Assembly: GCA_934590325.1 (NCBI GenBank)
Contig: CAKTOW010000003.1
Coordinates: 1 to 64,000, forward strand
DNA length: 64,000 bases
Source: an uncultured Oscillospiraceae bacterium
GTDB lineage: Bacteria; Bacillota; Clostridia; Oscillospirales; Oscillospiraceae
Reading direction: 5' to 3'
Below the pieces are notes generated by a model. It had not been told where the DNA came from, did no database searches, and worked only from the letters and a program-made list of their open reading frames with translations. This document shows, in pieces, positions 17,349 through 25,369 of this stretch. Numbering within the stretch: the stretch's first letter is position 1; the number at the start of each line of letters is the position of its first letter. The position numbers and the translations under genes are program-made.

Positions 17349-18035
17349 TTACGAAAAACCGTAACCATGACTATCGGTGTGCTCCTGCTCTGGCATTTCT
17401 ACGCTCCACAGAGAGTCATCAATAAAAACGCCCTCTGAGGAGTACTTAGGGGCTGCTGGTGCAACCGGTGGCTCCTCACGTGCCGGTTCACTACTCAAGG
17501 TTGTTTTTGCCACTTTCGGCTGCTGTGGAATTACTGATGGGGTGCTTGTTTTCTGCTCTTGCTGTTTCCTCCACTCAACATATTGCTGGAACCCATCAGC
17601 AGGAAGCTGCTTGTCAATGCTGGTAAACTCTACCTCCAGTTCAATCTGGTTATAAACCGTAGCATCCTCTGCTGTGCCTATGCTCTTACAAGGCATCGGA
17701 GTCCAGTTCACAAGGAACATTTCATTATCCATTGAGACTTTGTCTTTCTTGTAGTCGCTGTAGAACTGCCCAAACAGTCTCAACATTTCCTCTTTGCCAA
17801 TCTCACCTTTTTCATGCTTGCTATCTGTGTCATACTGTTTATTATCTGTGTCATATTGCTTGACCTCATTTTGATCTGTCAGTTCAGCTTCCTCTATTAC
17901 GAGGGTTACCTCACTTGGCAAGTCTACAATATCTTCCGGTGTTGCTACCGCACATCCTGATAACTGACTCAACATTATTACCACAGTCAGGAATGGGATA
18001 ACTACACGTTTCACTTTCATAAATCTCATTGCCAT
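17349..18035 (-). CDS. Lipoprotein, module A
   Basis: The 228-residue protein has a lipoprotein signal ending LSQLSGC, then a PEDIVDLPSEVTLVIEE stretch shared with the module B lipoprotein (25370-26176). A segment PADGFQQYVEWRK is also shared. The C-terminal tail IDDSLWSVEMPEQEH ending GYGFS matches that of the next gene, 16723-17334, not that of module B. I prefer the ATG at 18035, eight bases after GGAGG, over an upstream GTG inside the ribosome site. It is the first gene of the three-gene module A operon and should be attached to the outer face of the membrane. Confidence 0.87.
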   Translation of the reverse strand: MAMRFMKVKRVVIPFLTVVIMLSQLSGCAVATPEDIVDLPSEVTLVIEEAELTDQNEVKQYDTDNKQYDTDSKHEKGEIGKEEMLRLFGQFYSDYKKDKVSMDNEMFLVNWTPMPCKSIGTAEDATVYNQIELEVEFTSIDKQLPADGFQQYVEWRKQQEQKTSTPSVIPQQPKVAKTTLSSEPAREEPPVAPAAPKYSSEGVFIDDSLWSVEMPEQEHTDSHGYGFS

Positions 18036-18215
18036 ATCGGCCACCTCCTTTTCTCTGCCGTGTAAACCCTGCTTTTTATCCTCAGATTTCCTTTAATAAT
18101 AAAATCTACTTATTATTTGAGGAAATGTCGAAAAACAGGATTTCAGCAAATTACCAAATGCTCCGTTTTTATTTACCTGTCCGTCTCCCAAATTTGTCTG
18201 ATGGCAAAAAAAGAG

Positions 18216-18241
18216 AGCAGCCAATCTCACGATTAGCTGCT
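18216..18241 (-). terminator. Terminator after 18278-18868 gene
   Basis: AGCAGCCAATC pairs with GATTAGCTGCT with one C-A position. A run of seven A to its left gives a U tract. It belongs to a set of similar hairpins between 18.2 and 25 kb. Confidence 0.75.
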
Positions 18242-18277
18242 GTTCTAAATATCAACATGCCCTCTTTTTACTGTCTT

Positions 18278-18868
18278 TCACTTATGCAATGTATGATTGA
18301 TTTGAACCTTGTCACAGTTATATCCTACAGGTGTCAACACCTTTTCCACGAGCACCCTCAAAAGCTGCTCTGTATCTAGCTTGGCCTCAAAGTAAATGCC
18401 TTTATCAACCCTTATCGGGGATCTCATGTCATCCGGACTATTAAACAGTATATGACGGAAATTACCATTGACTTTGCCGCACAAATAAAGTAGCTGCTCA
18501 TGGTATTCAGGGTTTGAATTACAATCCTCAAGTATCGCCTTCACTGCTGATTTCCATGTTTTTACTGATACTTCTTGACCATTAGGCAATTCAACAGATA
18601 AAACCTGTGTTCCCTTAAACACATGAAATGGCCAGTTCAAAGGATGCCTGCATACTATATCTTTCTTATTGTTCAACCTGTCTTCCAAATGCAGCAGTAA
18701 ATCATCTATATAGTCATCCAAGATTTTATGGGTAGACTCTCTAAGGAGTTCTATGTGCTCCCGAATGTAGCTTAGATCCTTATTGCTTACACTGCTTATA
18801 ATTTCCTCTGTACTGTTTGTTCCAGCTGTTTTAGTGTCTTTGGGATTATTGGCTTTTGTCTGCATCAT
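18278..18868 (-). CDS. Unknown protein, 196 residues
   Basis: I do not recognise this protein with confidence. It has no signal or membrane segment. The first half is helical and charged; the second half begins near FHVFKGTQVLSVELPNGQEV and ends with a region around MRSPIRVDKGIYFEAKLDTE. The start at 18868 follows GGAGGAAAGC. It is monocistronic, between the module A operon and the short giant protein gene, and has its own terminator. Cargo of the element, possibly a DNA-binding or defence protein, but this is a guess. Confidence 0.7.
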   Translation of the reverse strand: MMQTKANNPKDTKTAGTNSTEEIISSVSNKDLSYIREHIELLRESTHKILDDYIDDLLLHLEDRLNNKKDIVCRHPLNWPFHVFKGTQVLSVELPNGQEVSVKTWKSAVKAILEDCNSNPEYHEQLLYLCGKVNGNFRHILFNSPDDMRSPIRVDKGIYFEAKLDTEQLLRVLVEKVLTPVGYNCDKVQINHTLHK

Positions 18869-18978
18869 GCTTTCCTCCATGTAAACTTTCAAAATGATGC
18901 CAATTTTACCAGTCTCACCACAAATCTCAAGACATTTATTATGTTGAAATGTTGACCTCACCACAGGCATAAAAATAA

Positions 18979-18999
18979 CAGCCACGCTGAATGTGACTG
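18979..18999 (-). terminator. Terminator after 19016-21172 gene
   Basis: A short hairpin CAGCCAC / GTGACTG with the recurrent C-A position lies just past the stop codon; five A precede it on the plus strand. Confidence 0.6.
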
Positions 19000-19015
19000 C
19001 TTCATAATAATTCAG

Positions 19016-21172
19016 TTAGAGATAATCCCCCCAAGTCCCACTCTGGCCCTCGTCAGTTCCGAACCTCTTGTCAGTGCCGATAACCTTGTTAAGCTGAGAC
19101 TCAGAAATCACATTGGCACCATAGTCAACCTGAGTAGTAACATCAGTTTTTAGAAGTCTTACATACAAATTAGTAGCGTTTGACTCACTACTACCTTCTG
19201 TAGCAGATTTACTAATCTTGATGGTGTCTGCATTTGTACCTGCTGGCTTGTTTTTAACTGTGCTCCAGCTAAACTCTGAACCAGTAATCACAGGTACTGT
19301 GTTGACATTTTCCCATGTCGTACTGCTCTCAACTGGATTATACAGACTATTACTGGTGAAGTAAGCAATTACTTTATAGGTAGGCTCATGCTGAATTTGT
19401 ATCCAACCAGGTTCTTGTGTCTTTAATGTGGTGGTTACATGCTCTACTGTGCCATCCTCATGCTGATAATCATACACCTTTACAATGTTTACATTATAAT
19501 TGTCTCCTGTCGGATCAGGAATTGTAGGGTCTGGTGCTGGATGAGGGGTGTCTCCTTCATCTTTGTCGTAGGTGGGTACTCCAGTCCCGCCTGAGAAGGT
19601 GTACCAATGCATTGCATAACCCTTAGACCTGTCTTTCAACACTTCATTTGATAGAGGACTTGTAGGTGCTGCTACATGGGTAATATTCTTTGTACTATCA
19701 GTAAATACCAGGTCATCATCAGGCTCATTAAGGATTAGGCAACCTGCTCCGACCTTGTTATTAGTGTTCTGATAGTGTCCACCACGCCCACCATCATCAA
19801 ATATTCTATCACGCTTTGCTGCAACTGCCCACTCTGCATAGTTTGTTGGTGTTCCATAGAACCATGCATTAGCATGGATTTCAGGGTGTCCAACCTTTGC
19901 TGGTCTGAACCAATAAACAGGCTCTACAGCAATATTGTAATTGTTCTTCCAACAGGTGTAAGTGATTGCATCACCAGCACCAGATGAGCTCTCTTCTTCT
20001 GTTACGCCGCTAGTAAATTTGAATATGTAATCTCCACCCTCAGATGTATTCAAAATTGGGAAGAGGTTACCACTGTCAAGGTCTGCTGAGTCGGAGGCTG
20101 CATAGGAGGTATTGAAAATACTATCAATAAAACCTCCTGCATCAACCTTCTTAATGTCATTCAACTTCTGAGTTACTTTTGCCTTCTGGATTGCTGTGAG
20201 CTTCGGATATGTGCTCTCATACGTCAGGTTATAAACCTGCCAATTTGCTGATGAGCCCTGTGCATATACACTGTTTGTTTTTGCTATCAGAGTCTTGAAT
20301 GCTAAGACTTGTTCTGATGTAGGCCAGCCACTTCTACGTGCAGCTTCAGTTTGAATTGCTGATGCAGCAGTTGAGATTTTAACTCTCAGGAATGACTTCT
20401 CGCTATCGGTAAGCTTATCACAATAATTTACTGTCTGGCCATACCAGCGTAGATTTCTAACTGCCTCTACTGTAGCTTCTGACTGAGTGTAGTATCCACC
20501 ATAATACATTGAGTCTAATGATTTGCCAGGGTTCGTGCAAATCTCATCAATCATAGTGTATAATGATTTGAAGTTAACAACTGACTGTCCAGGGTTTGGA
20601 TTAGGTATTCCAGTTGTTCCACCTGTATAGTTTGAACCAGAACCGCTGCCTCCTCCAGAACCCCAGCCTGATGTATTATAGTTACCAATTTTACCTGAGG
20701 CTGTCAGCATCCAACGCTTAACAGCATCACCGTTTGCCCTCATTGGTTTGCCATTCTCAATAGGACGCATCCAAAGGTTTCCGTTGCTTGACTTGATTCC
20801 AGAGGCCTGTGATTGTGGATAAAATCTGAAAGATGTCATCCCATGTAGCTTTGGCTCATATCTAATGTAGACTTTATCCTTACTGCCAGCAAGAACCCAG
20901 TCTAGTACACGCTTAGACTCTGCACTTGGTACTTTGTCATTGTAAAAGTCAACGACATTGGTCACAATCTCACCAGTATTTGCGTCAAAAGCATAAATAC
21001 GGTAAGCGAATGCACCACAGTTAAACGTGCCGGCCTGAGAACCACCACCATCATTACCTTGGCTACCTTGACCTGCCACTGACTGTCCTGCAAATGAAAC
21101 TGTTACAAGTGACATTGCAGTGACTAAAGCAAGCAGTAGTGCTGTAGCCCGCTTGAAAAATCTACGTTTCAT
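19016..21172 (-). CDS. Giant secreted protein, module B (718 residues)
   Basis: A signal peptide (ATALLLALVTAMSLVTVSFA) is followed by a Gly/Ser-rich linker and YRIYAFDANTGEIVTNVVDF, then sequence that matches the first half of the 1416-residue protein to its end, for example YNVNIVKVYDYQHEDGTVEH and SESQLNKVIGTDKRFG. The protein stops where the longer one continues (GDYL versus GNYIFNCKLD), and a terminator follows at once, so the short length looks real. There is no anchor motif. The gene appears monocistronic and carries the same 41-bp upstream element as the module B membrane protein 5.8 kb away. Function unknown; a surface or extracellular role is expected. Confidence 0.87.
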   Translation of the reverse strand: MKRRFFKRATALLLALVTAMSLVTVSFAGQSVAGQGSQGNDGGGSQAGTFNCGAFAYRIYAFDANTGEIVTNVVDFYNDKVPSAESKRVLDWVLAGSKDKVYIRYEPKLHGMTSFRFYPQSQASGIKSSNGNLWMRPIENGKPMRANGDAVKRWMLTASGKIGNYNTSGWGSGGGSGSGSNYTGGTTGIPNPNPGQSVVNFKSLYTMIDEICTNPGKSLDSMYYGGYYTQSEATVEAVRNLRWYGQTVNYCDKLTDSEKSFLRVKISTAASAIQTEAARRSGWPTSEQVLAFKTLIAKTNSVYAQGSSANWQVYNLTYESTYPKLTAIQKAKVTQKLNDIKKVDAGGFIDSIFNTSYAASDSADLDSGNLFPILNTSEGGDYIFKFTSGVTEEESSSGAGDAITYTCWKNNYNIAVEPVYWFRPAKVGHPEIHANAWFYGTPTNYAEWAVAAKRDRIFDDGGRGGHYQNTNNKVGAGCLILNEPDDDLVFTDSTKNITHVAAPTSPLSNEVLKDRSKGYAMHWYTFSGGTGVPTYDKDEGDTPHPAPDPTIPDPTGDNYNVNIVKVYDYQHEDGTVEHVTTTLKTQEPGWIQIQHEPTYKVIAYFTSNSLYNPVESSTTWENVNTVPVITGSEFSWSTVKNKPAGTNADTIKISKSATEGSSESNATNLYVRLLKTDVTTQVDYGANVISESQLNKVIGTDKRFGTDEGQSGTWGDYL

Positions 21173-21214
21173 AAGCCTCGCCTCCTATGCAGAAATAATC
21201 TTAAAATCAAAAAT

Positions 21215-21255
21215 AAATTTATTCTTTTGTTAGTCACAAGACTAAATAGAAGACT
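21215..21255 (-). promoter_or_regulatory. 41-bp shared upstream element, copy 1
   Basis: Read on the minus strand the site runs AGTCTT, six bases, AGTCTTGT, three bases, TAACA, one base, AAGAATAAATTT. The same order, spacing and length recurs at 27028-27068. It lies 43 bases upstream of the 718-residue secreted protein. The direct repeat of AGTCTT with a 12-bp period suggests a regulator binding site just above a promoter. Confidence 0.7.
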
Positions 21256-21284
21256 ATATCGTAACTAAAAATGATTATAAAAAG

Positions 21285-21315
21285 AGAACAGCCTGATATT
21301 TAATCAGACTGTTCT
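21285..21315 (-). terminator. Terminator of the GNAT pair
   Basis: AGAACAG then CTGAT pair with ATCAG then CTGTTCT, with one C-A position between the two stem parts. It touches the stop codon of the acetyltransferase-like gene. Confidence 0.85.
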
Positions 21316-21905
21316 TAGCTTTTCTTAGGTACCTCATATACCAATTGATACAATTCCTCTGTGCAGGACTTACTTTCACGAATAGTATGGCCTATTAAAG
21401 TAAACCCAAGCGACTGATAAAGCCCTGTGCTTAACATCTCTTTACTGCACTCAACAAGAATATACCTGACAGGAACAAACCTATCTATGCTGCGTACCTG
21501 GTCAAGTATGCAGTTCAATATATCCTGCAAGGTCAGCTCAGAAACTCGAGTATCTCCAATATATTTGCCGAGCTGTGCTACAAGAATAAATGGTTTACTA
21601 TGTTTCTTATAGCCTCCACACAGTTTCTTTATTGTACTATTAGATACTCCATCTCCAAATTCAAGTGTTTTCATTGTTAGAGTGAAGTAGCCCTCTATAC
21701 GCTGCTCACCAGCCTCACAGAGTTCTTCATCAAAAATCAAATGAGTATATGCTATGCCACGCTCATTGCTTTCGATTGCTTTATTATTTAAGAAGTGCTG
21801 CACATCCAAATCAAGCTTGCACTCGAATGTTTGCAGTGTCCTACATAATTCGTAGTATCCAGCAGAACCGACGCCACCATACTTCTTATGTATTAAGTCG
21901 TACAA
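21315..21905 (-). CDS. GNAT acetyltransferase-like protein, candidate toxin
   Basis: The 196-residue protein has GNAT features: a strand RIEGYFTLTMKTLEFG, a segment FILVAQLGKYIGD, a helix QDILNCILDQV, then VPVRYILVECSK and LSTGLYQSLGFTLIG near the C-terminus. GNAT toxins such as TacT and AtaT acetylate aminoacyl-tRNA; other relatives are plain acetyltransferases. It starts with TTG 13 bases inside the preceding small gene, implying translational coupling. The two-gene layout, small protein first then GNAT protein, is that of a toxin-antitoxin pair. The acceptor substrate is unknown. Confidence 0.7.
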   Translation of the reverse strand: MYDLIHKKYGGVGSAGYYELCRTLQTFECKLDLDVQHFLNNKAIESNERGIAYTHLIFDEELCEAGEQRIEGYFTLTMKTLEFGDGVSNSTIKKLCGGYKKHSKPFILVAQLGKYIGDTRVSELTLQDILNCILDQVRSIDRFVPVRYILVECSKEMLSTGLYQSLGFTLIGHTIRESKSCTEELYQLVYEVPKKS

Positions 21906-22069
21906 TGAAACGGATACCGCTCTAATAACTTACGTCCTCTTTCGAATGAATTGTTCTCAGGATCAAACTCAGGTAGCTTTGGCTTGTTCGGGTTCTCCAT
22001 GATTTGGATTAACTTCTGACAAGCCTCCTCATCCAGCACAATCCTTGCATATAATGACGAAGTAGCCAT
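21893..22069 (-). CDS. Small protein upstream of GNAT, candidate antitoxin
   Basis: The 58-residue product has a helical start (LYARIVLDEEACQKLIQIME) and a proline-rich, charged second part ending near RGRKLLERYPFHCTT. It overlaps the GNAT gene by 13 bases. The start at 22069 follows GGAGGTGCTTGAC. It has no recognised ribbon-helix-helix or HTH motif, so the antitoxin call rests on size, order and overlap only. Confidence 0.6.
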   Translation of the reverse strand: MATSSLYARIVLDEEACQKLIQIMENPNKPKLPEFDPENNSFERGRKLLERYPFHCTT

Positions 22070-22282
22070 GTCAAGCACCTCCATTCTTCCGTATACCTCT
22101 AAAAATTTACTTTTTCAAAAGCACTTCTTAAATAAATTTGTCTTTATTTTCATTGAATGCTTATGAGAAAGACTTAGAAAAATTTAGGCATGTATACACG
22201 GAACAGGCAGTGTATGCTGAAATATTGATTTTTCAGGACTGATTTCAAGAGTTTTTTCTTTGACTATGCCTACTATTAAGAA

Positions 22283-22313
22283 AACAGCAACTACACCAAT
22301 CGTAGCTGCTGTT
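22283..22313 (-). terminator. Terminator of the Panacea pair
   Basis: AACAGCA and CTAC pair with GTAG and TGCTGTT, with one mismatched position between. It lies just downstream of the 147-residue gene. Confidence 0.8.
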
Positions 22314-22320
22314 CTATCAT

Positions 22321-22764
22321 TTATCTTAGTAACTTAGGATTTAGTGACTGCAATACATCTTTTGTATGATGTACTGCATTATCTGTGTTAAGCCTGTGTG
22401 CATTTACAGTGTGCCACCAATTGTATTCATCAATTAAATACTTCAACTTATTTGCTGATAGCGTGTCACGAGTCTTTAATGCTAACTCAAGCTCATCAAA
22501 CAATTCAAAAGTGTATGTACAGTTCAACCTGGCGTAAGAGCTCTTATTTATAACTGTCTCAGTTGGCCCATCTATTGGAATGGGGTAATTAGACTGCCAT
22601 CTGAAATTCCTCTCTTTGCCCTCCATACTATCAAGCTGTATAGCCTCAATAATCCTATTGATTTCATCAATACTGTATATCAAGTATGGATGCTCACCAG
22701 AAGATACCGTTCCACGAACATTAAGAACTGTCCTCAGCCACAGTACTTGTCCAACAATCAGCAT
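22321..22764 (-). CDS. Candidate toxin of a Panacea (PanAT) pair
   Basis: The 147-residue protein begins IVGQVLWLRTVLNVRGTVSS and GEHPYLIYSID, a pattern like the SH3-type beta barrel of PemK/MazF and ToxN ribonuclease toxins, though I cannot place catalytic residues with certainty. The C-terminal half is helical. Its start codon overlaps the stop of the Panacea-domain gene by seven bases, so the two are coupled. Panacea antitoxins pair with many unrelated toxins, including RNase folds. RNase activity is therefore an inference. Confidence 0.65.
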   Translation of the reverse strand: MLIVGQVLWLRTVLNVRGTVSSGEHPYLIYSIDEINRIIEAIQLDSMEGKERNFRWQSNYPIPIDGPTETVINKSSYARLNCTYTFELFDELELALKTRDTLSANKLKYLIDEYNWWHTVNAHRLNTDNAVHHTKDVLQSLNPKLLR

Positions 22765-23288
22765 ACTGTGGCTACACCCCTATCCATTCTGTCAAACATC
22801 ATAAGGACGCCGCTGTAAAGGTGTCTGTAGTCATCAGCGTGCTTCATAACGTCCATTCTTTGATCATTTGCTTCATCGTGTACTGACTCTGCCCATGCCA
22901 CATCATTATGAGAAATCATAATAAACTCCTCAGGATCAGTGTCATAGTACAAGTCATAAATCTGGTCAAGCAGATGGTCAATATCTGTAGAAATATGAAA
23001 ATCTTTGAATGTATCTCTCTTCCTCAAGAGCTGAAAATACTTAGTCCTCACAGACTCCACAACAGGCCCATTGCTATAAGCATACAAAGTATCATCAAAC
23101 AGCTTCTTTCCATACTTAGCAATGTAGACGCCTTGTGCTGTGTGCAACAACTTATTCAACATGAGATTACCTTGTACCGGTGCTCCCTTAATATCAAAAC
23201 TGCATCTCTTAGAGTTAAACACAGTTCCATCTGTATCCTTGCTGATAAAATACTTGGCAACATCAAATGCTGAAATATTCTCTGCCAT
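22758..23288 (-). CDS. Panacea-domain (DUF4065/SocA-like) antitoxin
   Basis: The 176-residue protein has the Panacea signature: FDVAKYFISK near the start, MLNKLLHTAQGVYIAKYGKK at about residues 42-61, and LYAYSNGPVVESVR. The family is known as a versatile antitoxin domain that neutralises diverse toxins by direct binding. The start at 23288 has GGAGGGCATT upstream. The overlapping downstream gene is the expected toxin. It sits in the cargo block between the two loci of surface module B. Confidence 0.8.
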   Translation of the reverse strand: MAENISAFDVAKYFISKDTDGTVFNSKRCSFDIKGAPVQGNLMLNKLLHTAQGVYIAKYGKKLFDDTLYAYSNGPVVESVRTKYFQLLRKRDTFKDFHISTDIDHLLDQIYDLYYDTDPEEFIMISHNDVAWAESVHDEANDQRMDVMKHADDYRHLYSGVLMMFDRMDRGVATVC

Positions 23289-23460
23289 AATGCCCTCCAA
23301 TCTCTACCTCATAAGTTCAACACCGAAAATCAATGCTGATAACTAATTATACCACATTCTATTATTAAAATAAATTTGTATTTATTTCTTGGAAATGTCG
23401 TCGATGTAGCTTCCAACAAATTACTATATGATATGTGTTTTGATGTGGTGATTATAAGAA

Positions 23461-23491
23461 AACAGCAGCCACAGTAAATGTGACTGCTGTT
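23461..23491 (-). terminator. Terminator of the adenine methylase gene
   Basis: AACAGCAG and CAC pair with GTG and CTGCTGTT around a single C-A position. It is almost the same sequence as the hairpins at 22283 and 24917. Confidence 0.85.
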
Positions 23492-23522
23492 CTATGAGTG
23501 TATGAAGTTAATGTAGACAGCT

Positions 23523-24854
23523 CTATTTACGAGATTTGATGACTGACTCTATGACTTTAATTTCATCAGGGGCCAAATTGTACTTTACATAGAGACTACA
23601 ATGCTTTTTACCTTCGGCATCAAAGTAAACTCCAGTCGTCTGGTCTGGAGTGTACCCAGGTAACGGAGCATCCTCATAGATACAATCCCAGGAACCAGGG
23701 TCTGGGACAAATCGCCACCAAGTATCATTTGTAGCGATACCTGTAAGCCCACAAAGACTATTAGACACACCAAACCTTACGAATTTTGTATATACCCAAC
23801 TTTGGAATGAATAACCCTCACTCACGCTATCAAAGGCAGCTGCTAACCTAGAATCGTCAGGTACACTCATAATATTCGCTGGGTCAGCTCTATCAATGAC
23901 TCTGCACAGGCTAATGCAGTGAAATGCTCCAGACTTATCATATAGGGTCTGATCCCATGCACTTCCAACAGAAACCTTATTATTCAACCAGACCTCATAC
24001 CTTCCGTTTTTAGGCATACTCTCAATGCTAAATGGTCTATACCCTGCTGAGGTATGTATATACTCGAAAATCTGTTGCCCCAAATTATTTAGAGTCTTAC
24101 GCTGTCCGCAAACAGCCCTCGCAGCCTCATTATTAAAGTACACCTGCCGCTCGCATCGGTTAATTACAGTAGCCACTGCGCTCTGTTTACTTTCAACTAG
24201 ATAATAGCTAAGACCACCAGGATCATTTATATTGAATACATCCTTACAGTTTGGATAAAATACGATTTTACTCATATAAGGTACAATTTCTTTGCGAAAC
24301 TTGTCATTGAGATCTCCTCCCTTTGCTTGCCACTTCGCAGGAGTGATAAGCGACATATAACCGGAAGGTTTCATCAACTTCTTGCCAAGCAGTGCAAAAT
24401 TGATATAGATATCTTTGTTGTATGGAGGGTTACCTATAACCACGTCAAATTTCATAATATTGAATGCTCCTTGTACTGACTCTTTTGTTACCTTACCACT
24501 TGTAAAGCGTATGTTTCCAGTGACTAGTGGATCACTATATAAGGCATTACGCACAACTGTAGCTGCTGTAGGAGAGGTGGCGAAGCCAAATAACTGCTTC
24601 TCTATGATGTGATTATGTCTGTCTGACTCTGGAATGTGAGCCAAAAGTGGGCTTGCCATCAACCTATTGTATATCTCTATAAGAAAACGACCACTCTTTA
24701 CCGCTGGGTCAAAAAAGGTCGCATTTGGATTGAAAACATCGGGTGGCAACAGGTCTACCATGTCGGAGACTATGTTTTGAGGTGTTATTACCTCGGATTG
24801 TGAGTATTTTGAAATACCTGTGTATTTCTGTAATAAACTAAAAGTATCTACCAT
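23523..24854 (-). CDS. N6-adenine DNA methyltransferase, Eco57I-like
   Basis: The 443-residue protein has the S-adenosylmethionine motif region DPAVKSGRFLIEIYN near residues 49-63 and the catalytic NPPY at 142-145, followed by a likely target-recognition C-terminal half. This is the gamma-type order of Eco57I/TaqI-like methylases. There is no restriction nuclease next to it, so it seems solitary, perhaps protecting the element or altering expression. I chose the ATG at 24854; an in-frame TTG lies five codons upstream. It is monocistronic with its own terminator. Confidence 0.82.
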   Translation of the reverse strand: MVDTFSLLQKYTGISKYSQSEVITPQNIVSDMVDLLPPDVFNPNATFFDPAVKSGRFLIEIYNRLMASPLLAHIPESDRHNHIIEKQLFGFATSPTAATVVRNALYSDPLVTGNIRFTSGKVTKESVQGAFNIMKFDVVIGNPPYNKDIYINFALLGKKLMKPSGYMSLITPAKWQAKGGDLNDKFRKEIVPYMSKIVFYPNCKDVFNINDPGGLSYYLVESKQSAVATVINRCERQVYFNNEAARAVCGQRKTLNNLGQQIFEYIHTSAGYRPFSIESMPKNGRYEVWLNNKVSVGSAWDQTLYDKSGAFHCISLCRVIDRADPANIMSVPDDSRLAAAFDSVSEGYSFQSWVYTKFVRFGVSNSLCGLTGIATNDTWWRFVPDPGSWDCIYEDAPLPGYTPDQTTGVYFDAEGKKHCSLYVKYNLAPDEIKVIESVIKSRK

Positions 24855-24916
24855 AACTAAAACCGCCAATCTGTTTTTCTTTACTAATATCTATAAGCAT
24901 ACTGTAAAGACGAAAA

Positions 24917-24947
24917 ATAGCAGCCAATCAAGAAGATTGACTGCTAT
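24917..24947 (-). terminator. Terminator of 24928-25305 gene
   Basis: ATAGCAG and CAATC pair with GATTG and CTGCTAT around a C-A position. It overlaps the last codons of the gene. Confidence 0.8.
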
Positions 24948-25305
24948 CAAATAATTTAACGTGTTTGCCTAAGTTTGACAGGTCTATAGCTTTAAGCCGT
25001 TCCTTCATTTTTGCAACGTTTACTATCGTGTCAACTAGATTATCGCAATAGATATAGATATGACCACGGCACTCGCTCACAACTATATGATTACCATCTA
25101 CAAGATACTCTGACTCGTATAATGAACATTTATTGCATTTATCTTGCACTGTCTGGCTTATAATATAAAACCTATTGTCATTAACGCTGTGAATGTGTAC
25201 AACAGTTTCACTTAGTTCAATTCCACACGGAAAATACTTCTTATAATGCTCATTGAATTTATTAACAGCATCCTCTAAATCTAAAATATTAGACCAATTG
25301 CTCAC
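24928..25305 (-). CDS. Unknown protein, 125 residues
   Basis: I do not recognise this protein. It has a CNKCSLYESEYLV segment with two cysteines and beta-rich sequence around it (NRFYIISQTV, HIVVSECRGHIYIYC), then a charged helical C-terminus. It appears to start with GTG after AGAGGCG. It is separated from the module B lipoprotein by a terminator, so it has its own transcription or read-through. Cargo of the element with no known role. Confidence 0.6.
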   Translation of the reverse strand: MSNWSNILDLEDAVNKFNEHYKKYFPCGIELSETVVHIHSVNDNRFYIISQTVQDKCNKCSLYESEYLVDGNHIVVSECRGHIYIYCDNLVDTIVNVAKMKERLKAIDLSNLGKHVKLFDSSQSS

Positions 25306-25325
25306 TTTAATGCGCCTCTCTTATA

Positions 25326-25363
25326 AAAAGATAGATCCACCTTGAAAGATGGATCTATCTTTT
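25326..25363 (-). terminator. Terminator of surface module B operon
   Basis: A perfect 14-bp stem, AAAAGATAGATCCA with its complement, is closed by the recurrent C-A position and a tiny loop. It directly follows the module B lipoprotein gene. Confidence 0.9.
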
Positions 25364-25369
25364 AGTATG

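Noticed and set aside
18216..24947. Integron attC sites
   Set aside because: The hairpins are about 20-30 bases, have U tracts and sit at gene ends as terminators. No integron integrase or attC consensus was seen.
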